This document shows, in pieces, positions 7,671-16,448 of a stretch of DNA of 64,000 bases. The stretch is from JAOTVV01 sp039591075. Lineage in GTDB: Bacteria > Gemmatimonadota > Gemmatimonadetes > Gemmatimonadales > GWC2-71-9. The notes below the pieces were generated by a model. The model was not told the DNA's origin. It was given only the letters and a program-made list of their open reading frames with translations, and made no database searches. A program made the position numbers and the translations under genes. Every line of letters begins with the position of its first letter. Position 1 is the first letter of the stretch. Location of the stretch: positions 1 to 64,000 of the forward strand of contig JBDHEI010000012.1 in assembly GCA_039591075.1 (NCBI GenBank). Reading direction: 5' to 3'.

Positions 7671-9856
7671 AGCACGCTCCGTGCGAGAGTCGCGGGCCGT
7701 CCCCCTGTGACCCAAAGATAGCCTCCGTCGGTGCTGATGGTCACCGTCCCGTGCCGATCGGTGCGCCACGTATCGATCTGCCGATCGGCGAGCCGTTCCA
7801 GTACACTGGGCGCGGGGTGCCCGTACCGATTGGGACCCACGCTGATCACAGCGACCTGCGGGGTCAGCACGTCCAACCACGCCTCCTCCGTCCCTCCCGC
7901 CGAGCCGTGATGACCCACCTTCAGCACCTCCACGGGTGTGAGCGAAGGAAGCAAATCCCGTTCCACGACCGAGCCCACATCGCCCGTCAGCAGAGCATCG
8001 AAACAGCCGTACCGCAGATGCACCACCAGGGAGTTCTCGTTGGGGGCGAGCTGCCCCCGCACCCACGCATCACGCGGATGGAGCACGGCGAGCGTGACCG
8101 AGTCGATCGTCACGGTGTCGCCCGTACGGCCTGTTCGCCACGGCACCCCCAACCGATCGACGGCCGCCAGGTAGTCCAGGTAGAGACCGGTGCCGACGGG
8201 CTGGCCCGGCTCTAGGACGAGGGCCACGTCGAGTGAGCGAAGCACGGTTGGGATTCCACCGAGATGATCCGCGTCTCCATGGCTCACGATTACCGCATCC
8301 AGTCGGTCCACCCCGTGCCGCCGAAGGAACGGGAGCACCACACGCCGGCCGGCATCGCTCCCCCTCCCGTGCGGGCCACCGTCGACGAGCAGCCACCTGC
8401 CGCGCGGTGTGCGCACGACGATGGCATCACCCTGCCCCACGTCGAGCACGTGGATCGAGAGCACGTGGTCGCGGTCCCGCCCGACCCACGCCGGCACGGC
8501 GATCGGCACCCACACGGCAACCGCACCGATGGCCAAGGTCCGCTTCGTCCGACGCCACGACGTGACGCCGCGACGGGTGATCATCACCGCCATGACCAGC
8601 ACCACGCACCACGGGATGGCAAAGCGTGGCCCGGCGTTGCCGGTGACCGATCCGAGCGGCACGCCACCTGCGAGCTGTGCCACCCGCTCGAGTCCGGCCA
8701 GCAGGAGACCGGCCGACCCGGCCATGATTTGCCCCACGCCGAGGCTCAGCATGAGGGCTGGGACGGCCAGACTCGCGATGGGAATCGCGGCGAGATTGGC
8801 GACCACACCGATCGGGGCGACCGACCCGAAGCTCCAGGCCGTGATGGGTGCGGTGAACAGCGTAGCCCCGGTCGAGGACGCTACCAACATGCTCCCCCAC
8901 CCGCGGAACCCCCGTTCACGGGCAATGTCGCGACCCCACGACGTCCCGGCGACGGCCGCGACCGAGAGCCATGCACCGACGGCCGTGACCGCGCCGGGGT
9001 CCATTTGCAGCAGGATGACGACCGCCACGGCGAGGACCGCCGACGGAGACGGATGGCGCTGTCGCAGCCGCGCGATCGCGTGCAACGCCACGAACGCTGC
9101 CGCCCTGGTGGCCGGCGCCGGAAAGCCGAGGAGCGCCACGTAGAGCCAGGTGACCGCCGCGCCGATCACCCACCGTCGCCGCCCGACCCCGGCCCAGTGG
9201 AGCACCACGAGAACCCAACCGGCAATCACACCCACGTGCAGGCCGGAGATCGCGAGCAGGTGCGCCAGGCCGGCTCGGGCGAAGTGCGCGCGCAGGTCTC
9301 GCGGGACATCGTCCCGCCGACCCAGTACGAGAGCCTCGACGAGTCCCGCGCGCGGCCCGTAGAGGGTGGCGACTCGCGAGGCGATACGCCGCCGGATCCG
9401 GTAGCGCCACGCCCTCCTTCGCGCGAGAACGCGATAGTGGGTGAGCCGTATTACGCCGCCTGGGTACGCCGTGCCGACCGCCAGCAGGACCGCGCCGGCC
9501 GGCACGTCACCGACCACGCGAACCCGCACGACCCCGTCACACTGCTCACGCGCGTGCAGGATCGTCGCCGAGGTGGTGCCACGACGGCTCGGCGCATCGT
9601 GAATCCGCAGCAACACCGCCTTCGGACCGGGGAGCCAGCGAGCCTGGCAGGCACCGGTTTCGCGATGGGCACGGACGATACCGGTGAGGAGGCCGACGAG
9701 CAGCGTGAGCAGCAGCGTTCCCCACCATGGTCGAGCCCACGACGTGACAGCCACAGCCGCAGCCACGGCCCAACATGCCGGCCAAGGCTCGGACAGGCTG
9801 AGGCCGAGCCAGACGCCGACGGCGAGCGCGACGGTGAGCCGCGCTATGGGTGGCAT
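7550..9856 (-). CDS. comEC: ComEC/Rec2 competence protein (DNA uptake channel)
   Basis: Inner-membrane protein that carries single-stranded DNA into the cytoplasm during natural transformation. The 768 residues contain two N-terminal membrane helices and a soluble OB-like part, the competence domain with the hallmark AISGLHVG (202-209) and many helices, then a beta-lactamase-like domain from about residue 468 with DVGQGDA (472-478), HGDADH (526-531) and VGHHGS. The last 40 codons run over the fbp start and look unlike family C-termini (Ser/Pro/Arg-rich), so the functional protein may end near residue 725. No comEA or pilus gene lies nearby. The ATG at 9856 gives a normal N-terminus. Confidence 0.93.
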   Translation of the reverse strand: MPPIARLTVALAVGVWLGLSLSEPWPACWAVAAAVAVTSWARPWWGTLLLTLLVGLLTGIVRAHRETGACQARWLPGPKAVLLRIHDAPSRRGTTSATILHAREQCDGVVRVRVVGDVPAGAVLLAVGTAYPGGVIRLTHYRVLARRRAWRYRIRRRIASRVATLYGPRAGLVEALVLGRRDDVPRDLRAHFARAGLAHLLAISGLHVGVIAGWVLVVLHWAGVGRRRWVIGAAVTWLYVALLGFPAPATRAAAFVALHAIARLRQRHPSPSAVLAVAVVILLQMDPGAVTAVGAWLSVAAVAGTSWGRDIARERGFRGWGSMLVASSTGATLFTAPITAWSFGSVAPIGVVANLAAIPIASLAVPALMLSLGVGQIMAGSAGLLLAGLERVAQLAGGVPLGSVTGNAGPRFAIPWCVVLVMAVMITRRGVTSWRRTKRTLAIGAVAVWVPIAVPAWVGRDRDHVLSIHVLDVGQGDAIVVRTPRGRWLLVDGGPHGRGSDAGRRVVLPFLRRHGVDRLDAVIVSHGDADHLGGIPTVLRSLDVALVLEPGQPVGTGLYLDYLAAVDRLGVPWRTGRTGDTVTIDSVTLAVLHPRDAWVRGQLAPNENSLVVHLRYGCFDALLTGDVGSVVERDLLPSLTPVEVLKVGHHGSAGGTEEAWLDVLTPQVAVISVGPNRYGHPAPSVLERLADRQIDTWRTDRHGTVTISTDGGYLWVTGGRPATLARSVLCRIRHWLRLSGSSSNRSGCTPRPPATSPICSTTSPSPRR

Positions 9857-9952
9857 CGATCGCGAGAATCGAGGTGAGCGAGCCGGGTGCCGACACTCCG
9901 CACCCAGGGGCGCCCCGGGATACCGACCGGGGCTGTCGGTTGATGTGGTGCG

Positions 9953-11278
9953 CTAGGCGATAACGGCCAGCCCGGCGACGGGAGCGGCCGGCACGCCGGT
10001 GAACGTGGCCCCAGATGTCCCCACCAGCCGCACCGCTCTGTAGCTCCCGATCCAGGCACCCGGCCCGTCGACGAGCACGACCTTGTTGGTTCGGGTCCGT
10101 GTCTGCAGACGCTCCCCGCGCCGCGCAATCTTCTCGACCAACACCTCGTGGGTCGTTCCCACCAGGCGGAGGTTCTTCTGGCGCGCCACGCTGCGGACGT
10201 GCTCGATGAGACGCTCGAGCCGCTCCCCCGACACGGCGGCCGGCACCGGATCGGGCAGCCGGACAGCGCCTGTTCCGTCCCGTGCCGAGTAGCGGAACGT
10301 GAAGGCGTCGTCGAACCCAACGTCACCGATCAAGCTCACGGTGTCGCGGAAATCCGCGTCCGTCTCGCCCGGGAAACCGACGATGATGTCGGTCGTGATG
10401 GCCAAATCCGGAATCGCCAGCCGGAGCCGATCGACGCACGCCAGGTACGTGGCTCGGTCATACCGACGACCCATGCGCTTGAGGAGCCGCGAGGAGCCGC
10501 TCTGCACCGGCAGATGCACGTGCTCGCACACGGCCGGCACCTCGGCCATGGCACGGATCGTTCGGTCCGTGAAGTTGTTGGGATACGGGCTGGTGAAGCG
10601 GATGCGCCGGATACCGGCGACGGCACCCACCGCGCGCAACAGGTCGGCGAAGTCATGCACACCATCGTGGTAGCTGTTGACCGTCTGCCCAAGCAGCGTG
10701 ACCTCGGTGACACCGTTCGCCACCAAAGGCTCCACCTCGCGGACGACCTGCTCCAGTGTACGACTTCGCTCCCGACCCCGTGTCATCGGAACGATGCAGA
10801 ACGTGCACCGATAATCGCAGCCCCGCTGCACGGTTACGAACGCCGACGGTTGTCCCGCCGGCCGCTCCTGCGGGACATCCTCATAGTGCTCCCATGACTT
10901 GAACTCGACGTCGGCCACTCGGTGCCCGGCGGCGGCGCTATCGATCAGGTCGCCCAGCCCACGGTATCCGTCGGGACCCACCACAAGGTCCACGTGCGGC
11001 GCGTCGTCGAGAAGAGTGGTGCCCAGCCGCTGCGCCATGCACCCGACCACGCCGAGCACCACGCCGGGCCGTTTGTGTCGCTTGAGCTCACCCATGCGTC
11101 CGATGACGCGTTGCTCGGCGTTGTCCCGCACGGCGCACGTGTTCACCAGCATCACGTGTGCCTTGGCTGGATCATCCGTCAGCGCGTAACCCTCCCGCCC
11201 GAGCTGCCCCAGAATGAGCTCGGTATCGGCCACGTTCATCTGACACCCGTAGGTCTCGACGTAGACGCGTTTGATCAT
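9953..11278 (-). CDS. miaB: tRNA-2-methylthio-N6-dimethylallyladenosine synthase MiaB
   Basis: Radical SAM methylthiotransferase adding a methylthio group to i6A37 of tRNAs reading UNN codons. Domains in order: N-terminal UPF0004 domain (YVETYGCQMNVADTE with Cys12, later VNTCAVRDNAEQ and VGCMAQR giving the second cluster), the radical SAM core with CDYRCTFCIVP near residue 145, and a C-terminal TRAM domain. The ATG at 11278 starts MIKRVYVETYGC; it overlaps the mtaB stop by 4 bases (ATGA), showing coupling. The 441-residue length is normal. It is distinguished from mtaB by the YGCQMN start and the SGSSRLLKRMGRRY motif. Confidence 0.95.
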   Translation of the reverse strand: MIKRVYVETYGCQMNVADTELILGQLGREGYALTDDPAKAHVMLVNTCAVRDNAEQRVIGRMGELKRHKRPGVVLGVVGCMAQRLGTTLLDDAPHVDLVVGPDGYRGLGDLIDSAAAGHRVADVEFKSWEHYEDVPQERPAGQPSAFVTVQRGCDYRCTFCIVPMTRGRERSRTLEQVVREVEPLVANGVTEVTLLGQTVNSYHDGVHDFADLLRAVGAVAGIRRIRFTSPYPNNFTDRTIRAMAEVPAVCEHVHLPVQSGSSRLLKRMGRRYDRATYLACVDRLRLAIPDLAITTDIIVGFPGETDADFRDTVSLIGDVGFDDAFTFRYSARDGTGAVRLPDPVPAAVSGERLERLIEHVRSVARQKNLRLVGTTHEVLVEKIARRGERLQTRTRTNKVVLVDGPGAWIGSYRAVRLVGTSGATFTGVPAAPVAGLAVIA

Positions 11279-12531
11279 GCGGCATCCTCGATCGGCGTGG
11301 CCTCGAGACGGCCGTCCGATTCCAACGCCAGCTGGGCGCGAAACCGTGTCGCACGCGGGAGGCCGGCGGACCACGACACCGTCAGGTAGTCCTCCGTGAG
11401 GCCTTTGAACAGGCCACGCGAGCGACCGAGTGTCACTACGTCGGCGGGTCTGCCGGCCCGTCCCACGCGGTAGGCGTGTCCCTTGGACTCCCCGAGAGCA
11501 CGGAGCTCCGCCGACCGCGCCGCCGTCACGGGGGGCGCCACCGGCGCACCCAGCTGCCTCGCCGGGGCGTCGGGGCGCTCCGAGTAGGGGAACACATGCA
11601 GGTACGTGAACGGCAGATCATCGAGGACCCGGCGGGTCTCGGCGAAATCCGCCGCGGTCTCGCCAGGGAACCCAACCATCACGTCGGCACCGAGGCCGAA
11701 GGCCGGGAGCCCGGCCACGATCCGTTCGATCCGTTCCCGGTAGGTGCGGGCCGTATACCAGTGCCGCCCCATCCGCCGGAGCACGCGGTCGCTCCCGGAC
11801 TGGAGCGGCGCGTGCAGGTGCGGTGCAAGCCGCTCCGGCACCGTCCGCATCAGGTGCACGAGCGTGTCGTCCACCTCGGTAGCCTCGACCGACGAGAGCC
11901 GGAACCGCACGCCGGACACCGCGTCGATCAGCCGCGCCACCAGCGCCCCCAACCCCAACCCCTCGGCCAAGTCGCGGCCATACGACCCGATGTGGATTCC
12001 AGTGAGCACGATCTCTCGATGACGCGGGGCGAGACGGCGCACTTCGGCCACGATGCCATCCTGCCGACGCGACCGGTGATCGCCCCGGGCCATCGTGGTG
12101 GCGCAGAACGTACAGTGCTCGTCACACCCGTCCTGGATCTTGACCCACGCGCGCGAGCCACGGCCGAACGTGCGGAGACCGTCCGGCTCGGGCCCCGACT
12201 GGAGTCCCAGCGTGGCAAGCACGTCTGCGGGCGCGACGCCGCCCACCACACCCACCACATTCGGGAGTTTGGCCAGGGTTCCGGTGTCCAGGGCAGCGGC
12301 ACAGCCGATCACCACCGTCCTGATGTCCGGGTTCTCCCGGGCCACGCGGCGTACGAAGCCGCGCATCTTCCCCTCGCTCACGTGGGTCACCGTGCAGGTG
12401 TTGATGATGGCGGTATCGGCGGCCGGAGCGCGGTCGACGATGATCACACCGGCTGCTTCGAGCGCCCCCCGGAGCAGCTCGGTATCGTACTGGTTCGCCT
12501 TGCAGCCGAACGTATGGAGGAAAACCCGCAT
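11275..12531 (-). CDS. mtaB: tRNA t6A37 methylthiotransferase MtaB
   Basis: Radical SAM enzyme converting t6A37 to ms2t6A37 in tRNAs reading ANN codons. The 418 residues show the MtaB-type N-terminus RVFLHTFGCKANQYDTE, the INTCTVTHVSEGKMR segment, the radical SAM cysteines in CDEHCTFCATTMARG, and SGSDRVLRRMGRHY-like sequence as LQSGSDRVLRRMGRHW, then a short TRAM-like end. The ATG at 12531 shares one base with the stop of the upstream outer-membrane gene (TGATG). Its stop overlaps the start of miaB, so the two tRNA-37 methylthiotransferases are made as a coupled pair. Confidence 0.93.
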   Translation of the reverse strand: MRVFLHTFGCKANQYDTELLRGALEAAGVIIVDRAPAADTAIINTCTVTHVSEGKMRGFVRRVARENPDIRTVVIGCAAALDTGTLAKLPNVVGVVGGVAPADVLATLGLQSGPEPDGLRTFGRGSRAWVKIQDGCDEHCTFCATTMARGDHRSRRQDGIVAEVRRLAPRHREIVLTGIHIGSYGRDLAEGLGLGALVARLIDAVSGVRFRLSSVEATEVDDTLVHLMRTVPERLAPHLHAPLQSGSDRVLRRMGRHWYTARTYRERIERIVAGLPAFGLGADVMVGFPGETAADFAETRRVLDDLPFTYLHVFPYSERPDAPARQLGAPVAPPVTAARSAELRALGESKGHAYRVGRAGRPADVVTLGRSRGLFKGLTEDYLTVSWSAGLPRATRFRAQLALESDGRLEATPIEDAA

Positions 12532-13676
12532 CACGGACGAATGGTGAGCCCCAGGGAGAGCTGCCACGCGCGCTCCACGGCCCCGCCGCCATCCCGAATC
12601 GCGCGCTCGACGGCGGCATCGATGATGGCCCGGTTGGCCGCGAAGGAGAGTGCCGTCCCTGCGGAAAAGTCGATCTCCCGAACCCGATCGGTCGTGGGGC
12701 TGAAGGGGAGCTGTGCGTACCGGAACCCCACGCGGAGCGGGATGCGCGAGGCACCGAGGTCACTGCCTCCGATCTCGATGCCGGTGCCGACCTCCCACGT
12801 GTCGAACACCTGGCCCGTCAGACCAGCGGACAGGTCGACATCGGCACCGCCCCACGAGCGCCAGCTCGCCGAGGCCGACCATCGCACCACCCGAACGGGG
12901 GCATACGTCCATCCTGCGGTGAGCGTCCACGGGAGCTGTAATTCCGGCACCGGCAGCAGCGGGTCGCTGACATCGAGTCTCCCGTCGCGCCGAGCCGCGA
13001 GCCCGAGACGGAAACGGCGAGACGGGGTGACCATCAGGCCGACCGACACTCCCGTCCCCGAGTAGTCCACGTCACCGCGCTGGGTGACCGACGCGTAATC
13101 GGGGCTGTCGAAATCCCGCTGGAGTTGTTCACGGGTCGAGCCACTGAGCAGGTGGAATGCCCCTCCCAGCTGCACTCGCTCGCTCAGCGCCCACGCCAGA
13201 CCGAACCGTACGTCGGTGATCCCTCCGTCGGATCGCAAGCGGTCGGTCACGAGGACGTCAGTACCGCGCAGCGTCACCGTGTCTGTCGTCTGAATGTCGA
13301 ACGACCGCTCGGCATAGAGCGCATAGCTCACCCCGAACGAGATCGGAGACGTTTGGATCTGGCCGGCGATCATGGCCACTGGAAACCGGGTGTCGCGAAG
13401 CCCCTCGGCCGTCACACCGCTCACAACGTACCGGCGGCTCGTCGTTTCCGTCGTTCCGGAGACGGTGAGTCGACCGTTGAAGGCGATCGCGGCCGGATTG
13501 ACGGCCGAACGCGGGTCGAGCGCGTCGAGTCCGCCACCCAGCGCGCGAGCCCGTACCGATATCGCGCGTCCCGGGAACCCGACGCCGAGCACGCCGTACA
13601 CGGACGCTTGTGCCGCGAGCGGTTGCCCAACGGCCACCGTGAACAACGCCAACGCCGTCCCGGTCCGCCGGATCAC
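12531..13676 (-). CDS. Predicted outer-membrane beta-barrel protein (FadL/PorV-like)
   Basis: A 381-residue secreted protein. A signal peptide is evident (RR, hydrophobic ALALFTVAV, cleavage near AAQA at about residue 24). The mature N-terminus, SVRARALGGGLDALDPRSAVNPAA, resembles the start of FadL/PorV-type barrels (an ARAMGMGGA-like turn then NPA). The rest alternates short amphipathic strands (for example VRFGLAWALSERVQLGGAFHL) and ends in an aromatic-free LSLGLTIRP strand. The GTG at 13676 has a GGGGGAGGG ribosome-binding site 5 bases upstream and overlaps the lipoprotein stop by 4 bases. Substrate or role is unknown; pairing with the lipoprotein suggests a joint outer-membrane function. 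Confidence 0.72.
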   Translation of the reverse strand: MIRRTGTALALFTVAVGQPLAAQASVYGVLGVGFPGRAISVRARALGGGLDALDPRSAVNPAAIAFNGRLTVSGTTETTSRRYVVSGVTAEGLRDTRFPVAMIAGQIQTSPISFGVSYALYAERSFDIQTTDTVTLRGTDVLVTDRLRSDGGITDVRFGLAWALSERVQLGGAFHLLSGSTREQLQRDFDSPDYASVTQRGDVDYSGTGVSVGLMVTPSRRFRLGLAARRDGRLDVSDPLLPVPELQLPWTLTAGWTYAPVRVVRWSASASWRSWGGADVDLSAGLTGQVFDTWEVGTGIEIGGSDLGASRIPLRVGFRYAQLPFSPTTDRVREIDFSAGTALSFAANRAIIDAAVERAIRDGGGAVERAWQLSLGLTIRP

Positions 13677-14890
13677 GGCGTCCCTCCCCCGCTCAGGAAT
13701 AGCGGCACGTAGGTGATACGAATCGCCGGTTTGGGTCCGGCGGACCGACTGGTCGCCAAGCGCACCTCGCCGAGCGTCGCCCCTTCGGGCACGATCCTGA
13801 GCAAGATGGTCCGCGGCCGAGTGGTGTCGGCCTGCCAAGGCCGCACGATATGGGTCACGTCGATGCGGATCGTGTCCGCGCTCCCGACTGCCACGTCGAC
13901 CGCGCCGCGAACGATGCTGTCGACCGGGCTCGGGACGAACCTCGACTTGGGGCCGTAGTCCGCTTCCAGGGCGAACGCGCGGAGGCTCAGGGTGTCACCG
14001 GGAGCACCCAGCGCCGGCTCGGCTGGCACGAGCAGCAGCGTGGCCCGAACGACATTCGAACGCTGGAGAATTGTGTCCGGAACGCTGAGCCTGAGGAAGG
14101 CACGGGCCGCCGGCACACCGCCCACCGCGACCGCGTCCGCCCCCGGCGCGGCGATCGCCCGAGCGGCGAACGTGTCGAGATCGACGCTCCTGCTCTCCTC
14201 CCTGCTCACATTCGTTCCACTGGAGTCCGCTTGGACGTAGCGCGTCAGTGCCGACTGCCCCGCCGTTCCCTGACGGCTGCCCAGATCCACGTAGGCCGCC
14301 TGATCGCCGCGAACGGCGAGGCCCACGGCCACCGTCTGGCTGTCCTGGGCCAGCGTGGGGAACGCGTCGCCGGCCAGAACCGTAACGAGACTGTCGCCCA
14401 CGAGGCTGTCGCTCAGCACGGAGTCCGGGATGACGATCGTCGCCAAGAGCGTGCTGTCCTGGAAGTACGGATCGAGATCCGCAAACCCCCAGCTGGTATC
14501 GACAGACACCGGGATCCGGTGGATCCGGACCTCCAAGTCCGACACGTCCTGCCGCCGTCTGAGCAGCGTGAAGCGGAGACGGAACGAGTCGATGGCGGTG
14601 ATGGGCCGCAACTCAGAGCCGATAGAGACGCTGTCGGCGAGCGGGAAGAATCGGACGACCGCTCGGCTCTGCTCCTGCGTCCCGTCGGACGCGACCTGCA
14701 TGGCGCTGGCCCGGTCGGCCCGCACGTATCCCTGGAACCACTCCTCACGCACCAGTGCCCCGTTGAGCACGGTATCCCGCACTTGGAGTCGGGCAGCTGG
14801 GCAGTAGTCCGGGCACGCTCCGGGAGACGTGAGGCTCTCCTGGCAGCCGGCTACCACCGCGACGATCGCGATCAACCACCACCCTTTCAT
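13673..14890 (-). CDS. Predicted lipoprotein of unknown function
   Basis: A 405-residue protein starting MKGWWLIAIVAVVAGC: positive n-region, hydrophobic core and a lipobox VAGC with the lipidated Cys at residue 16. The mature part is Asp/Ser/Val-rich and strand-like, with two similar halves (FRLRFTLLRRRQDVSDLEVRIHRI and ATLLLVPAEPALGAPGDTLSL), reminiscent of DNRLRE- or DUF4270-like extracellular beta domains, but I do not recognise a family with confidence. The ATG at 14890 overlaps the cdd end by 4 bases. It is followed, again with a 4-base overlap, by the outer-membrane barrel. Probably anchored in the outer-membrane inner leaflet or surface. Confidence 0.72.
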   Translation of the reverse strand: MKGWWLIAIVAVVAGCQESLTSPGACPDYCPAARLQVRDTVLNGALVREEWFQGYVRADRASAMQVASDGTQEQSRAVVRFFPLADSVSIGSELRPITAIDSFRLRFTLLRRRQDVSDLEVRIHRIPVSVDTSWGFADLDPYFQDSTLLATIVIPDSVLSDSLVGDSLVTVLAGDAFPTLAQDSQTVAVGLAVRGDQAAYVDLGSRQGTAGQSALTRYVQADSSGTNVSREESRSVDLDTFAARAIAAPGADAVAVGGVPAARAFLRLSVPDTILQRSNVVRATLLLVPAEPALGAPGDTLSLRAFALEADYGPKSRFVPSPVDSIVRGAVDVAVGSADTIRIDVTHIVRPWQADTTRPRTILLRIVPEGATLGEVRLATSRSAGPKPAIRITYVPLFLSGGGTP

Positions 14891-15276
14891 CGGGCCAGGT
14901 CTCCGGGAAGAAAGGCATCCGGCAGCAGATCGCCAAGCCGCCATTCGCGTGGCCCCGCGGTTCCAACCGCCGTCACGCGCAGGTCGAGGCCGAACTCGGC
15001 GAGGGCCTGACGGCATGCGCCGCAGGGTGAAGCTCCTGGTTCGATGTCGCTCACCACAACCAGCCGCCGGAAGTGGCGCTTCCCTTCCGCCACCGCAGCC
15101 CCCAACGCCACGCGTTCGGCACACGTCGTGAGGCCGTAGGACGCGCTCTCGAGATTCGCGCCGGCATAGACGGTGCCGTCCTCGCATTCCAACGCCGCGC
15201 CGACGCGGAAGCCGCTGTACGGCGCGTACGCGTGCGCCTGAGCGGCCCGGGCCGTCGCGGTCAGGGTGTCGTCCAC
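14887..15276 (-). CDS. cdd: Cytidine deaminase
   Basis: Homotetramer-type small cytidine deaminase (129 residues) that converts cytidine and deoxycytidine to uridine forms for pyrimidine salvage. The zinc ligands and proton shuttle are visible: TCAE (Cys52, Glu54) and PCGAC (Cys85, Cys88). The AYAPYSGFRVGAAL N-terminus is typical. The start is a GTG at 15276 lying 16 bases inside the end of deoB. It sits between deoB and the lipoprotein gene, so cdd and deoB form a nucleoside-salvage pair. Confidence 0.95.
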   Translation of the reverse strand: MDDTLTATARAAQAHAYAPYSGFRVGAALECEDGTVYAGANLESASYGLTTCAERVALGAAVAEGKRHFRRLVVVSDIEPGASPCGACRQALAEFGLDLRVTAVGTAGPREWRLGDLLPDAFLPGDLAR

Positions 15277-16448
15277 TGGGCGATCTCGTCGAGAAACGAA
15301 GTTCCCACATCCACCTCTACAGCAAAATAGTCGGCGATCGTCGCCCCGACGTCCGCGAAGGTCTCGCGGTCACCGAGCGGGACGGGTCGGATGCCCGGCC
15401 CCACGACGAGCAGCGGCACGACCTCACGCGAATGGTCGGTCGAGGCCGTCGTCGGGTCGTTCCCGTGATCGGCCGTCAAGATCATCAAGTCGTCGGGACC
15501 CAGACGACCGATCAGGGCCGGGATGGCCGCGTCGAGCTCGCGTAGTCCCTGGTAGAACCCCGCAACGTCGTTGCGGTGCCCCCACGATTGGTCGAACTCG
15601 ATGACGTTGGCAAACACCAATCCCCAATCGAGCTCGTTGAGGGCGGCCTCGATCAGGGAATAGCCCTCGGCATTGGTCGGCGTGTGGCGGCTCTCGATGT
15701 GCCGCCCCGCAAAGAGATCGTCCACCTTTCCGACGCCCCATCTCGGAATGCCAGCCGCCGCGAGGCGATCGAGCAAGGTATCGCCGGGCGGCTCGAGGGA
15801 GAAGTCGCGACGGTTGGCCGTGCGTTGAAAGTCTCCCGGGCGACCCACGAACGGCCGCGCGATCACACGCGATACGGCGTGCTCCCCCACCAGCACGCGC
15901 TCGCGCGCTCCGCGGCACGCGGCGTACAGCTCCTCGAGCGGAACGATGTCTTCGTGCGCCGCCACCTGAAACACGCTGTCGGCTGACGTGTAGACGATCC
16001 ACTCTCCCCCCTTCAGATGGGCCGGACCCAACTCGTCGATGATCGCCGTGCCCGAAGCCGTCCGGTTCCCCATCGCCGGCCGCCCCGTCAGCCGCTCGAA
16101 CGCCTCGATGATCCCCGACGGGAAGCCCTGGGGATACGTGGGGAACGGTCGGTCGGGCACGAGTCCGCATAGCTCCCAGTGTCCGGCCGTGCTGTCCTTG
16201 CCCGGAGACCGCGGCACGGCCACGCCATGGGCGGCATTCGGAGCCCGACACGTGAGGCCGTCCAGCGGCCGGCAACACCCCAGGCCCAGCTGCTCGAGAT
16301 GCGGCAGATCCACCCCACCCACGGCGCGGGCAACATTCCCAAGAGTATGACTCCCCACGTCGCCAAAGCGCACCGCATCCGGCGCCTCGCCGATCCCCAT
16401 CCCATCGAGCACGATGAGGGCAACTCGCCCAACCCCCTTGCGCTTCAC
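15261..16448 (-). CDS. deoB: Phosphopentomutase
   Basis: Alkaline-phosphatase-superfamily enzyme interconverting (deoxy)ribose-1-phosphate and -5-phosphate, linking nucleoside phosphorolysis to central metabolism. The 395 residues carry LIVLDGMGIGEAPDA (metal Asp and early part of the active site), VGSHTLGN, GKDSTAGHWE with the phosphorylated Thr region, NVIEFDQSWGHRND and TADHGNDPTT...TDHSRE metal-binding motifs. The ATG at 16448 overlaps the alr stop by 4 bases. Together with cdd downstream and punA elsewhere in the window it supports nucleoside salvage. Confidence 0.95.
   Translation of the reverse strand: MKRKGVGRVALIVLDGMGIGEAPDAVRFGDVGSHTLGNVARAVGGVDLPHLEQLGLGCCRPLDGLTCRAPNAAHGVAVPRSPGKDSTAGHWELCGLVPDRPFPTYPQGFPSGIIEAFERLTGRPAMGNRTASGTAIIDELGPAHLKGGEWIVYTSADSVFQVAAHEDIVPLEELYAACRGARERVLVGEHAVSRVIARPFVGRPGDFQRTANRRDFSLEPPGDTLLDRLAAAGIPRWGVGKVDDLFAGRHIESRHTPTNAEGYSLIEAALNELDWGLVFANVIEFDQSWGHRNDVAGFYQGLRELDAAIPALIGRLGPDDLMILTADHGNDPTTASTDHSREVVPLLVVGPGIRPVPLGDRETFADVGATIADYFAVEVDVGTSFLDEIAQWTTP

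Noticed and set aside
8264..9877. 537-codon plus-strand open frame opposite comEC
   Set aside because: Arg/Pro/His-rich, no recognisable domain, and fully antisense to a clear ComEC.
9857..9952. GC-rich inverted repeats in the gap between comEC and miaB
   Set aside because: Short imperfect stems with almost no loop and no T-run; in DNA of this GC content such repeats are expected by chance.
11476..13065. 529-codon plus-strand open frame opposite mtaB and the barrel gene
   Set aside because: Composition typical of GC-rich antisense frames; the minus-strand genes have family motifs and signal peptides.
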